A DNA stretch of 64,000 nucleotides from Pocillopora verrucosa (GCF_036669915.1 NC_089315.1:6781791-6845790); one strand, 5' to 3'; shown: positions 45,392 to 57,206, counted from the first letter of the stretch. A program made the numbers and translations. Notes: generated by a model from the sequence alone, not told the origin.

Positions 45392-47080
45392 GTAATATAT
45401 TTCATGTGATCAGTGAAGAGCAACACCTAAGCTCATGTCCCTCTATTCATTATTGTTAATATTTGTAAAGAAAATAGACTTCGCGTGCAAATTTACGAGC
45501 CGGCTAAACACATACTTAAATGCTACATCTGCTTCATAAACAGACGTTTCAGGAGAATATCCAAATTATTTATGTTTCATCGTTAAATTGCACTTATGTG
45601 GGGCACTGAGAAGTCTAGACGCAGATGAGATTTAAGGAGTCGAATTTTCTCGGCAGTATCTGACGAACTTATTATTTCCGTCCTTCATTATCTACTATTC
45701 AGGATAAGTAGATCATAACCAAGCAGTGGTTAGTTGCCGCAGACAGCAGGCATCACATGCGATAATTTCTGTTTTGTTTTTTGTTCTTTTTTTCTGCCAA
45801 AAAGAACAATTTGAGGTTTACCACCGATAGCAAATTTGCAGGAATTAGAAGAACTTGCGTGCAAAGCTTAATTATCTTTTCGGCAATTTGCATGTTCGTC
45901 TCGTTTTTGTACATTGTGCAGCTCGGAGAAGTTTGACGTCAATAACAAAAACACGCCGAGTTTTATTTTTAAAAACAATAATGAACACGTAGTACATAAA
46001 AAAACACTCCACTTTAGCCAAAGTATCCTTTTTTTTTGGGATCACGGGATAACTGACAAAACCAGTTAGGCCTGAGATACAAGAACGAAGTTTAAGAAAT
46101 ACCATCACTTAAAGTTTAGTTCGCGATTTTAATTTTTGCCGGCGAGCCAGCATGTTCTGCAATTGGTGATTGTGTCTGCAATAACAATTCCATCAGTATT
46201 TTTAGGTCTTCAGAGAGAATAATGAGCTGCGGCCGGATTCGTGACCGAGCAAAGTTCGTTTTAGCATCTTTGGTTCTAAAAAGTGGAAGCAGGCACTGGA
46301 GTTGAATCGCCAACCAATATCTGATATAATATAAATAACTTTTTCTTGTCTTTGATACGGTACCTGTCGTTTTTTGTTATTTTTCCTGTTTACAAATAAA
46401 CGATACTCAGCGCTTACATAACCACAGAAAATAATAAAAGAAGAAATTTTAAACGACTTAAGTATGGCACTTTTATCAGCTCATTAGGACTCTTCTTGGA
46501 ATAGCCATGTGTTATTCAAGCTAGAAATCGTGCCCTTGCAGTTTTTGCAGTTTTCATGAAAGAATATCAACGTAAGGATACTTTGAGACAATAATAAGAA
46601 AAATTTTTTTTTACATTGAAAGGGTGCTATGGAATTTTGTTTGTCTCATAACTCACAAAAACCCCTAGGCTACGATTTCGTCATTAGCATTTCGGTCCTC
46701 TTATGATCCTTTCTAGCTTCTTCAACAGTGTTTTGCAGTCTTTCCTACCATTCATAAAACACTTGTTATGCTTGAAGTTGCCATATTCTATCCGATTCCA
46801 TTCGAATGAAAGGATATACTTTTTTCAAAGGAGCATAAAAAGGATTCATGAGCTAGAATGAATATCGGTGAGAAAAATCCTTATTATAATGACAATAAAA
46901 CAAAATAACAACTACAGTCTTGCAAACAGCTCTTTTGTTTGACAAGGTTGCTCAACCCAAAGCCTTCAATGACATCTCTCACTGGCTCAAATTCCTGAAA
47001 TTGCAAAGTTTGATTCAAACCAATTGTTTATTCTTGAGGTCCGTCGTTTCTAATGCTTACGCAATGTCGCCACTGAGCCA
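45392..47080. repeat. Duplicated block, copy 2 (partner 40958-42200)
   Basis: Same order of blocks as copy 1 with an extra internal segment at about 45950-46600. No gene recognised. Confidence 0.65.
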
Positions 47081-47154
47081 GGAGCTGCTCCGCTCGCCAT
47101 TTGGGTGGTGTCCGAAACCTGAAGTTCTCACTTTTTTTTTCGTGGTTTTCTAGG

Positions 47155-47345
47155 AACTAAAGTAATAATACTCAGACTTCGGCCATAAGGAAGAACTGTC
47201 CTATAGATTTTGAGAATACGGAGGTACTCCGAAACTTCGTGAATCACAAGATAAAATAAACTTTTAACTGACACTTCGAGCCTCATCGCCAAATGACGAT
47301 AATTAATTACCAAGTGGTCATTGTGAAGTCAAAGGAGCAAAATAG
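47155..47345 (-). repeat. Dispersed 314-bp family member, inverted
   Basis: Reverse complement of part of the tandem unit at 48134 (shared CTCGAAGTGTCAGTTA, GGCCGAAGTCTGAGTATTAT). Confidence 0.7.
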
Positions 47346-47949
47346 GAAAAAATCGTTTTTTTTTTGGAGTGTCCATGGTTGTCGATATTCTCAGAAATAC
47401 GCTTTTAATTAGGTAATAAAACATTGAAATAAGAGATTGTATTGGAGGGACACACAAATTTCATTTAATAGATACCAATTTCACTAAATAGAAGAGCGTC
47501 GGTTTCATCTGATCAGTAACTCCACGTGGATAACTCCTGCCTAATTGGGAAGTGATTGTAAGTTGTTTTGTACGCGAATTGTAGGGAACGGTTGGCTATG
47601 GTGCAAAATCGATTTTCTTAAATGTATTAAAAACATATTTATATTTAAGAGAAACAACTTGAAAACCTTTGCAAACACCATAGGATTTTTCTGCAGACCC
47701 TACATCAGGGTGTGTGATCCACACAACCCCTGGGCATTTCAGTAAATTTTTAAGTAGTGGCTTGTTCAATGAGGTCCCGCCTCCCCGGGCTAATGCCTCA
47801 CCCAATATTGGTGCCTGACTAGTTCTAAGTTGTCAGTGGTGTTGAGTGACGTTTCGACTTTGTTTTATTTTTCCTATTGTCTCAGTTTTAATAATAAAGG
47901 GTACCTCGTCAAATCAAGTTCAATTTGTATTTCAAGTTCACTGTGCAAC

Positions 47950-48073
47950 ATGAGTAACACGGCGCGTAGAATTCTAGTTTTCCTTGGACGTGAGGCTGAG
48001 TCTTTTTCAAATGGACTAAGAAAGATGTACCGCCAAATGCAGTGTTGCATATCCTCACCGGAGAAGCAACCAG
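47950..48073 (+). CDS. Candidate alternative first coding exon (E1b), GC donor
   Basis: ATG plus 41 codons: MSNTARRILVFLGREAESFS continuing NGLRKMYRQMQCCISSPEKQP, then phase-1 G and GCAAGT donor at 48074. The second half is paralogous to exon E1c at 52092 (FSNGxRK...QCCISSP(E/K)(K/E)QP). The joined product with 56732-56814 and 57081-57206 would be 110 aa and in frame throughout. Unknown function; no domain recognised. Conservation of codon frame and donor between E1b and E1c supports coding. Confidence 0.42.
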
Positions 48074-48133
48074 GCAAGTTTTGATGCTTTTAACATTCCA
48101 ATTTCGTAATTGTCGTATTTCGGTGTATTTTGG

Positions 48134-49640
48134 CTCGAAGTGTCAACTAGAAGTTCATTTTATCTTGTGATTCACAAAGTTTCGGATTATTTCCGTATTC
48201 TCAAAATTTATAGGAAAGTATTTCCTTATGGCCGAAGTCTGAGTATTATTTCTTTTACGAGGCTTTTCAACACACGCCTTCGGGCTCACGAAATTCCTCT
48301 AAAAACAAGACAATCACAGCTGCCTACTTGATTTCATAAGGACCACTTGATAATTAGTTATCGTCATGTGGCGGTGATGGTTGAAGTTTAAGTCTAAGAT
48401 AGATTGTTTTTGCCTCAAATTCTCAGTTCTGTAAACAGGTTCATTAGCTCGAAGTGTCAGCAAGAAGTTTACTTTATTTTGTGATTCACGAAGTTTTGGA
48501 TTATTTCCGTATTCTCAAAATTTATAGGAAAGTATTTCCTTATGGCCGAAGTCTGAGTATTATTTCTTTTACGAGGCTTTTCAACACACGCCTTCGGGCT
48601 CACGAAATTCCTCTAAAAACAAGACAATCACAGCTGCCTACTTGATTTCATAAGGACCACTTGATAATTAGTTATCGTCATGTGGCGGTGATGGTTGAAG
48701 TTTAAGTCTAAGATAGATTGTTTTTGCCCCAAATTCTCAGTTCTGTAAACAGGTTCATTAGCTCGAAGTGTCAGCAAGAAGTTTACTTTATTTTGTGATT
48801 CACGAAGTTTTGGATTATTTCCGTATTCTCAAAATTTATAGGAAAGTATTTCCTTATGGCCGAAGTCTGAGTATTATTTCTTTTACGAGGCTTTTCAACA
48901 CACGCCTTCGGGCTCACGAAATTCCTCTAAAAACAAGACAATCACAGCTGCCTACTTGATTTCATAAGGACCACTTGATAATTAGTTATCGTCATGTGGC
49001 GGTGATGGTTGAAGTTTAAGTCTAAGATAGATTGTTTTTGCCTCAAATTCTCAGTTCTGTAAACAGGTTCATTAGCTCGAAGTGTCAGCAAGAAGTTTAC
49101 TTTATTTTGTGATTCACGAAGTTTTGGATTATTTCCGTATTCTCAAAATTTATAGGAAAGTATTTCCTTATGGCCGAAGTCTGAGTATTATTTCTTTTAC
49201 GAGGCTTTTCAACACACGCCTTCGGGCTCACGAAACTCCACTAAGAATAAGACAATCACACCTGCCTACTTGATTTCATAATGACAACTTGATAATTAGT
49301 TATCGTCACGTGGCGATGGTGCTTGAAGTTTAAGTCTAAGATAGATTGTTTTTGCCTCAAATTCTCAGTTCTGTAAACGGGTTTATTAGCTCGAAGTGTC
49401 AGTTAGAAGTTCATTTTATTTTGTGATTCACGAAGTTTTATTCCCGTATTCTCAAAATCTATAGGAAAGTATTTTCCTTATGGCCGAAATCTGAGTATTA
49501 TTTCTTTTACGAGGCTTTTGAACTCACACTTTCGGTTCAGGCAACTCTCTATTAAAAAAAGAAAAGACAATTACCGCCGCCCCTTTGATTTCACAATACC
49601 ACTTGATAATTGATTATCGTCATTTGGCGATGATGCTCGA
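48134..49640. repeat. 314-bp tandem repeat, four full copies and a partial fifth
   Basis: Units start at 48134, 48448, 48762, 49076 and 49390 (CTCGAAGTGTCA). Units 2-4 are almost identical, the outer ones diverged. Each unit carries the same 63-codon ORF, which has no known domain. Inverted or single relatives lie at 47155, 50085, 52650, 53620, 54530 and 54970. Confidence 0.9.
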
Positions 49641-50614
49641 AGTATATATAGAACAGTTTTTCTTTATGGCCAAAGTCTGAGTATTATTGCTTTAGTTTCC
49701 AAAACCCACGAAAACGAATAAAAAAGTGAGAATAAAAATATTTGTTCAAGAATATTCACTCTTCGGAAAGTGCTGGGGATAAATTCAGAGTAGAACTACT
49801 TTCCTGATTATGGAATGGTTTAAATAATGTAAAAGAAAGGCTGAATGAAGCAACAGCGGGAGACCAAGGGCTGTCTGAAACTGACCAATCAAAATCTACC
49901 TCATACCAAGCCTTAATTACTTTTCCATTCCTTCAGCCAAATCTCTTTGTTTCTGGCAAAAAGTAAATACCTTGGTGAACTCAAAGATAACAGGAATTAT
50001 CTTATTAGGGCACCATTTGGGTAGTGTTCGAAACCTGAAGTTCTCACTTTTTTTGTTCGCTTTCGTGGTTTTCTAGAAACTAAAGCAATAATACTCAGAC
50101 TTCGGTCAGAAGGAAGAACGGTCCTATAGATTTTGAAACTTCTAACTGACACCTCGAGCCTCACTTCCAAATGACGATAATTAATTACTAAGTGGTCATT
50201 GTGAAGTCAAAGGGGCAGCTGTAATCTCTGTTTTTTAGTGGAGTTGCGTGAACCGAAAGCATGTGTTCAAAAGCCTCGTTTTATTTTGCAACACACCATT
50301 CAAACAAGCTGTTACTTGTCGATCTGTTCCTCCGAGTCGCATTTCAAAACTTACTTTTTGATTTGAATGTTGAAACTTTCCTGGCCGTTGCTCCGGATGA
50401 GTAAATTCATAACAAAACTATTCTCCTGATTCAAATGGTTCAAACAATATAACATAAAAGCTGAATAAAGCAACGGGACGGGAGATCACGGGGTGTCTGA
50501 AACTGACCGATCAAAATCTACCCCAGTCAAAAGTCTTTGTTTCTGGCAAAAGTAAATATCTCGGTAAATTCAAAGATAACAGGAATTATGTTATTAAGGC
50601 GCCCGATTTGAGAG
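49641..50614. repeat. Duplicated block related to 53220-53600
   Basis: Shares AAGAATATTCACTCTTC(G/A)GA and GTCAAAAGTCTTTGTTTCTG blocks with 53.2-53.6 kb. Also holds an inverted 314-bp family piece at 50085-50215. Confidence 0.65.
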
Positions 50615-51470
50615 GATAAAGGATGTTTTTTTTCGTCTTGTCACGAGCTTGCGACAAGTGCAAAATTGTCATTTTTCGCGCAGTATTTACTGGCCTAACG
50701 CTTTCGACATCGCTTATTACAGGTTTCATTTCCTTTGTTGCATTCAGAATTTTTTCCTTATTTAACGCTTGTAGCAACTTAAAAAACATGACTGTAAATA
50801 TATGAAAATCATCCATGTGCACTGCGGTTGAAGAAACGAATATGGAAGCGATCTTCTCTGTTATTAACGCTTAGTATTAGGCGGAAGAGGAGGACATAAT
50901 TAAAAGGCGAAACCTGAGGGAAATTGTTTGAAAGGTCTTAGACAACAATTAAATATTTCACAGGAATGAAATGTTAAGTTTGAATCTAAATGATTATAGA
51001 AACAATTGTTTTTCTAACTAGAAAGCTGGTGAATTTTGAGGCGGTCATGAAATAAAGGATGTATTTTTCGTCTTGTCACGAGCGTAGGAACTTATTGACG
51101 CTAACGCTGTATTTAAGTAGGCGGCGCAAGTCTATGACCTCGAGCGTGTTCAATCCAGTCCTAGATCTCAAATCATTTTTTAATTTAGCGAATATACTGG
51201 ATCCGACACCGGTTCAGACATCGAAAAAATCAATAGTCTTAACGGTAGAAAAGTGAACCATGGAAAGTCGCCCATCGTTATTTTGAAGGCGAGTAAATTG
51301 TGACGTCGAAAAGTCTGGTGGCTGTTCATTGAACAGGTGTAAAAACATTTAAGCTCATCTTATCACAAGAACAACGCGGAGAAGAAGCTACGTAACTACT
51401 TGTGGAACATTCGTGGCAGGTCATTAGATGATGTACAAGATTTGAATCTGGACGGAAGTATCTTCAAAAG
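50615..51470. repeat. Duplicated block R, copy 1 (partners about 55760-56340 and 59760-60480)
   Basis: Blocks such as TTTTTTCGTCTTGTCACGAG, GTGATGAATAAAGG-like ends and GGCGGAAGAGGAGG recur in all three. The second half (51085-51330) recurs at 60190-60430. On the - strand this copy keeps a 78-codon ORF (50586-50822) containing NATKEMKPVISDVESVRPVN that is broken by stops in the other copies. Confidence 0.7.
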
Positions 51471-51479
51471 ATATCCAAA

Positions 51480-52085
51480 TTTATTTGTTTACTGTTTATT
51501 TTATCTTTTTTGGTTATTTTCCCATTTTGTAAGTATAATACATCAGTAGAGATAAAAGAGGAATTACATATACATTAATACGATATAGCTGAAAATTTAG
51601 AATGTGGCGAGGAAACCTGTAAGGAAACCAAGAGATAAGGTGAAAAATCAGTTTTATGGCGAGATTTAGGTACAAAATATTTTAGGCTATAGAGGAAAGG
51701 ACAAACACATAAAACAACAACAGCAAAGGCAGGTACTCAAACAAAGAAATAAAGCGTGAGAAAAGTAAGAAAAAAAAAATAATAATAAAAGATAAATAAA
51801 TAAAGAAGAATGAGAAGAGAATCAACCTTGGAGTAATGTTCGCAATTTAGACTTAGACAAGGTAAGTGTGCCAACATTTTCGATCTCTGTATTCAGAGAA
51901 TTGAAAAATTCAAAAAGGCTCAGCGGGAAGAGATACTTACCATAGGGGTCACATGCGTCATCCAAACTGATAATGTAGCGCAAGAATAGCAGCGTTATCG
52001 CCCGCTGAGTGGGAGGTTCACTCGCAGCTGGGTGGACGCTTTTAAGAACTTTGCCCATTAATCCCAGTTTACATTCTGCACGCTG
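51480..52085 (-). mobile_element. Possible retroelement 3' region
   Basis: An 88-codon minus-strand ORF (51822-52088) is followed by an A/T-rich tail on that strand, like the 3' end of a LINE insertion. No diagnostic motif is seen, so this is tentative. Confidence 0.3.
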
Positions 52086-52091
52086 CAAGTC

Positions 52092-52197
52092 ATGAGTTGG
52101 TTGTGCCTTCGCCGTGTTTTTAACGCTTTTTCAAATGGATCAAGAAAGATATGTTGCCTGTTTCAGTGTTGCATTTCTTCTCCGAAGGAACAACCAG
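52092..52197 (+). CDS. Candidate alternative first coding exon (E1c), GC donor
   Basis: ATG plus 35 codons: MSWLCLRRVFNAFSNGSRKI then CCLFQCCISSPKEQP, phase-1 G, and GCAAGT donor at 52198. Paralogous to E1b in its second half, including the exact donor context CAACCAG|GCAAGT. Joined with the shared exons at 56732 and 57081 it would encode 104 aa. It is the first-exon candidate nearest to them (4.5 kb). Unknown function. Confidence 0.42.
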
Positions 52198-52283
52198 GCA
52201 AGTTTGTTTAATACTCTTAACATTAAAATTTAAAGAAGATCTCTGCACAGTCACCCTAATTCGTATTCCGCGCACTGTACAAG

Positions 52284-52375
52284 ATGACTTGGTTGTGCCT
52301 TCGCTGTGTGTCTGACGCTTTTTGCCTGTTTCAGTGATGTATTTTCTCACTGGAGGAACGACCAGATTTCTCCCG
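52284..52375 (+). pseudogene. Decayed copy of first exon E1c
   Basis: MTWLCLRCVSDAF aligns with MSWLCLRRVFNAF of E1c, then an internal deletion and an in-frame TGA at 52335. The GAACGACCAG equivalent of the donor region has lost GCAAGT. Non-functional. Confidence 0.65.
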
Positions 52376-52713
52376 TTGCAGCATGAAATTATAAATTTGC
52401 GAATCCGTAAAAACGCCTTAAAGTAAGCGTAAAGATACTCTTTACGCGTCTTGATTTACTTCTTTACACTATCGTAAAGAATGTCTTTACGATAGTACGT
52501 AAAGATTGTAGGCCACAACTTGTTTCAAGCAGGCGCCTTAGCTGATTCTACCTAATAATAAATTTCTTTTACATGGCTTTTAAATACACACTCTCGGTTC
52601 AGGCAACTCTACTAAAAAAAACAGACAACTACCGCTGCTCCTTTGGCTTGACAATGACCACTTGATAATTATCGTCATTTGGCGATGACGCTCGAAGTAT
52701 CAGTTAGAATAAA

Positions 52714-52717
<4 letters not shown>

Positions 52718-52758
<41 letters not shown>

Positions 52759-52860
52759 TATAGCAGGTAATTTAGTGTTAACAACTGGGTTGAAAACGTA
52801 AATTAGCCACCGTAAAGGGTAAAAATGCTGACGTTTCGAGCGTTAGCCCTTCGTCAGAGC
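52718..52860 (-). repeat. Dispersed element with hammerhead-like end, copy 3 (consensus form)
   Basis: On the - strand, 52860-52827 reads GCTCTGACGAAGGGCTAACG then CTCGAAACGTCAGC: both core boxes, the GTC cleavage triplet and helix I (GCT/AGC) are present. The remaining 110 bases, including AAACTGTGGTGCTGCGTCG, match the element at 55331-55483 in opposite orientation. Confidence 0.65.
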
Positions 52861-52900
52861 GATTGAGTATCAGTATCAGTATCAGTATCAGTATCAGAGT
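52861..52900. repeat. GTATCA short tandem repeat
   Basis: About five copies of the hexamer AGTATC next to the hammerhead-like element. Confidence 0.8.
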
Positions 52901-53219
52901 ATCAGTTAGAAGTTTATTTTATCTTGTGTTTCACGAAGTTTCGGAGTACCTCCTTATTCTCAAAGGAGGAGAAGGACGAGGCGATGAATTTTATTTAGAA
53001 GAATTTTATTTAGAAGGTCAGGTTTGTCCATCAGCTATTCACCTTTCAGGCATTTCGCTTTTTAATTAATTTCACAGCTTGAAAATCCTGCGACCTATAA
53101 AGAAAAATAATCGGCGACCATCTGCCTGTTCTGTCATTAATTAACTTCACTCTTCCCAAATGTAACAAAACTAATTCCTGCTTCCTTTAAATTCACTTGG
53201 ACATTTACCTTTCAAAAAT

Positions 53220-53600
53220 AGAATAAAAATATTTGTTCAAGAATATTCACTCTTCAGAAAGTGCAGGGGGTAAATTCATAGTAGAACTACTTTCCTGATT
53301 AAAATGGTTCAAATAATGTAAAAGAAAGGCTGAATGAAGCAACAGCCTTAATTACTTTTTCATTCCTTCAGTCAAAACTCTTTGCTTCTGGCAAAAAGTA
53401 AGTAAACAATATAACAATAAAGTTGAAGAAAGCAACAACGGGAGACCACGGGGTGTCTGAAACCGACCAATCAAAATCTACCTCAGTCAAAAGTCTTTGT
53501 TTCTGGCAAAAGTAAATATCTCGGTAAATTCAAAGATAACAGGAATTGTGTTATTAAGGCGCCCGATTTGAGTGTTCAAAACCTGAGATTCTCACTTTTT
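53220..53600. repeat. Duplicated block, partner of 49730-50600
   Basis: Collinear similarity with the earlier block including CTGACC(A/G)ATCAAAATCTACC. Followed by an inverted 314-bp family piece at 53620-53740. Confidence 0.65.
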
Positions 53601-54295
53601 TGTCCGCTTTCGTGGTTTTCTAGAAACTAAAACAATAATACTCAAACTTCAGCCATAAGAAAAAAATGTCCTATAGATTTTTAGAACACGGAAATAATTC
53701 GAAACTTAGTGAATCACAAGATAAATAGAGAATAATATATGGGCACGCTTAGATATGGAATTTTTCTTCGAGTGCTTAACCAGATAGCTCACGAGTGAGC
53801 GCAGCGAACGAGTGAGATGTCGAACACGAGAAGAGAAAATTCATATCTACAAGCAACCATTTATTATTTAGTTTATTATATAAACACAAAAGCCCTCTAC
53901 TGACAAAAATAAGGAGTCTTAAGGCAGTAATGTAGTACTTGGGTACTCGCGGATCGCTCTCTCGAACGCGGTAAACTGCGACTTCCGAATGTCCAGTGGC
54001 TGTTTATTGAACAGGTATAAAAGCAATTAAGCCAACTGACTATAAGAATTAGGCGGAAGAGGAGGGCATAAATGAAAGGCGAAGCCTGACGGAAAGGCGA
54101 GGAAGAAAAGCATCACAATTGTTTCGAAATTTCCGATACTACTTGAACTTTTTTTGAGCAATAAACAATTGTTCGTGTGAAATAAAAACAAAAACTGCAC
54201 GAGATTTGTAAACGTCAGCAAGTATATTATCAGACAACAACATCGGTAAGTCGATTAGAAATTTTCATTTCACAAAAGTCGACCCACTATGTTTT

Positions 54296-54365
54296 TTCGG
54301 CTCAGTTGGTAGAGCATGTGATACCAATATTACGCAATCTGAGGTTTGAATCCTCACGTAAGTTT
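54296..54365 (+). repeat. tRNA-like sequence (SINE head or tRNA pseudogene)
   Basis: GGCTCAGTTGGTAGAGC resembles the internal A box and D arm; TGAGGTTTGAATCCTCA forms a five-pair T arm with a B-box-like loop. No acceptor stem pairs, so not a working tRNA. A second GAGGTTTGAACCCTC arm follows at about 54430. Confidence 0.5.
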
Positions 54366-54499
54366 ACCCAGAAATTTTCCTTCCTATACTCTGCTATGGG
54401 AACGTTTTGTAACGTTGTTGACTAAAATGAGGTTTGAACCCTCAAGAGTGTCCACCTAAATTTCACGCAGCTCCATGCACTAAAACTGACAATTACTAC

Positions 54500-55200
54500 T
54501 GCACCTTTTACTTCACCATAACCACTTCGTAATCATCTATTTGGCGATGAAGCTCAAAGTGACAGTTAGAAATTTATTTCATCTTGTTATTCACAAAGTT
54601 TCGGATCAATTCCGAATTCTCAAACTCTAAGGACAGTTTTTTTTCCGAGGATTATGGCCTTAGTTTCTAGAAAACAACGAAAACGAACAAAAAAGTGAGA
54701 TTTCCCAGTACTGCAAACCGCCCAAATCGCGCAAGTGTGACACAATTCCTGCTTCCTTAAATTCCACGTGATATTTACCTTTGCCAGAGACAATGAATTT
54801 TACTAAAGGAATTAAAAATATTTTCAAGATTGGTAGGTGGTAAATTTTGATTGGTCAATCTCAGACACTTCTTGGTCTCCCGCCGTTGTTCTATTCAGCC
54901 TCTGTGCTACATTGTTTGAACCATTTGAATAAGGGAAATAATACTATTATGCATTTCATCACCACTTCGTAATTATCGTAATTTGGTGATATGGCTCGAA
55001 GTGTCAGTTAGAAATTCATTTTATCCAGGGATTCACGAAGTTTTGGATTATCTCCGTATTCTCAAAATCTATAGGAAAGTTTTTTTCTTATGGCCGAAGT
55101 CTGAATATTATTGCTGCTTCCTTTAAATTCACTGTGATAATTAACCTTTTAAAAATAGAATTAAAAAATTGGCTCCAGAATATTCACTCTACGGAAAGTG
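54500..55200. repeat. Diverged 314-bp family members
   Basis: Two + strand copies, about 54530-54700 and 54970-55130, with the CTC(A/G)AAGTG-CAGTTAGAA start and CTTATGGCCGAAGTCTGA-type end. Confidence 0.6.
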
Positions 55201-55312
55201 CAGGGGAATTCGTCAACCGTAAATAGCTAAAAGGCTCTTTCCCGACTGTGTTTGAAATATTTAACTTTTTATATAACGAACTTCATGAAAACTCTTGTTT
55301 TTCGATTTTGGA

Positions 55313-55483
55313 ATAGCAGGTGTTGTTTGGTCTCTGACGAAGGGTTAACGCTCGAAATGTCAACTTTGAAACTCTTAACTGTGCCCAATTTACGCTATCA
55401 ACTCACCTGATTATACCAAGTTACATTTTCGTACTCTTTCAACGACGCAGCACCACAGTTTCTTCACAAATTTGCCCCTTCTA
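55313..55483 (+). repeat. Dispersed element with hammerhead-like end, copy 4
   Basis: TCTCTGACGAAGGGTTAACG then CTCGAAATGTCAAC at 55331-55364. The downstream part matches 52718-52826 inverted, and the upstream AGCAGGTGTTGTTTGGT matches 62044-62063 inverted. Confidence 0.6.
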
Positions 55484-55619
55484 ATCTGTTGTTTGGTCTC
55501 GTCGTGCTTCGGCTGCTTCCATTGAAACCAACTCTCCTTTCTTTGTTTTGAGTGCGAGTAGTTTCACTTGCACCAATCTGACATCGCCTTTTGTTTAGCA
55601 AAGAACCAATACAGATAAA

Positions 55620-56640
55620 AATAATTTCAATGACTTGAATTGAATTGTTTGAAAACTCTTAGAAACAATTGACAGGTGTCACAGAGATGAAATGCAAAGT
55701 TGAATCTAAATGACTATGAGAAAATTGTTTATCTAGATTAAGAAAGGTGGCGAAGTTTTACGCGGTGATGAATAAAGGATGTTTTTTTTTCGTCTTGTCA
55801 CGAGCGCGAGACAAGTACAAAATTGTCATTTTTCGCGCAGGCATGACGCTTTCGACATCGCTTATTACAGGTTTCAGTTCCTTAGTTGCACTTAGAATTT
55901 TTTCCTAATTTAACGCTTGCAGCAACTTAAAAATACGACTGTAAATATATGAAAATCATCCATGTGCACTGCAGTTGAAGAAACGAATATAGAAGCGATC
56001 CTCGCTGTTATTAACGCTTAGAATTAGGCGGAAGAGGAGGGCATAATTAAAAGGCGAAATCTGAGGGAAATTGTTGGAAAGATCTTAGACAACAATTAAA
56101 TATTTCACAGGAATGAAATGTTAAGTTTGAATCTAAGTGATTACAGAAGCAATTGTTTTTCTAACTAGAAAGCTGGTGAATTTTGAGGCGGTAATGAAAT
56201 AAAAGATGTATTTTTCGTCTTGTCACGAGCGTGGGACAAGTTCAAAATTTTCCATTTTTCGCGCAGTATTTACTGTTACGACGCTTACAACATCGCTTAT
56301 GGGTAGTTCCTCATCTGCACTCAGAAGTTTTTCCTTACTTTAACACCAGTAGCAAGGAGAAAAGAAGCTGTATTGCTTGATTTTGCCTGGATCGGACGGC
56401 ACATTTTTCTGTATATATCAGATCATATCATGTTGACGAAACATAAATGTTACAGAAGGCATCAATATTTTGAAGGGGGGGGGGAGCTGTATCAAAGCAA
56501 GCGGTACACGTACATGACCTCGAATATATGCGAATATATCGGATCTGACGCTGATTCTGATAAAAAATAAATGAATAAAGAGTCTTACAGTAGCATTGCA
56601 AAACGACGGTGGTCGCAGATCATTAGCTCAGTGTCTTTCC
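55620..56640. repeat. Duplicated block R, copy 2
   Basis: Matches 50615-51085 for most of its length, with an additional segment related to 60100-60330 toward the right (TTACAGAAGGCATCA, G-run). ORF trace degraded. Confidence 0.65.
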
Positions 56641-56731
56641 CAGTCCAACCCATCCTAAAAAGTAACTCTTGCATTTATAGTATGCCTATGTTTTTGACAT
56701 TTTCTTTTTTTGATGATTTTTCCCTCCTCAG

Positions 56732-57206
56732 GCAAGGAAATGACTAGCAGTAACGCCTGCCCCAATCAAGATGCTGGAGTAAGTGGTACTGGAGAGCCTA
56801 ATGAGCCCTACTTGGTAAGTGAAATAATTATGGTCATGGATTGAGTGTTCATTTGTCAAAATTTTAAATAAGATATTATCTGGTTATGAGAAAATCAGCT
56901 GTATTAATTTGTCTGCTATTTCTGGTGGAATAGGAATTTGGAATCTTAGCTCTTTGTAGGGGAACAGCAAAACTACTCTCTACCATATTGATAATTTTCT
57001 TTTTACCAGTACATGTCTGTAGGGTAAATGGGAGTTGTTTTGGCTTATCTCTGATGCATTGTTAACATTTTGTTTGCCAGGCTCGTGGGAATCGAGGTAA
57101 GAAACTGCGGACATTAGAACAAACAAGTTCCACCCTGGTAAGTACAACTGGCGGATTTGCAGAGACCTGTAAACAACTGGCCGCAGAGAAGGAAGAAGAA
57201 GAATAA
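56732..57206 (+). CDS. Shared 3' coding exons of an unrecognised small gene
   Basis: Exon 56732-56814 follows CCTCCTCAG and ends TTG|GTAAGT; read from phase 1 it encodes KEMTSSNACPNQDAGVSGTG then EPNEPYL. Exon 57081-57206 follows TTTGCCAG and encodes ARGNRGKKLRTLEQTSSTLV then STTGGFAETCKQLAAEKEEEE and a TAA. Both junctions and phases agree, and AATAAA-type signals follow at about 57302. The acceptor accepts any phase-1 first exon, and several upstream candidates (39017, 40855, 45307, 47950, 52092) supply one. The product would be a roughly 100-residue charged, low-complexity protein with no known domain. A GTAAGT inside the last exon (57139) could be an alternative donor. Confidence 0.45.

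Noticed and set aside
48134..49640. CRISPR-like regular repeats
   Set aside because: Units are 314 bp with no unique spacers, in a eukaryotic genome; a satellite-type tandem repeat.
51059..51256. 65-codon ORF in block R
   Set aside because: Not conserved as a frame in the copy at 60.2 kb.
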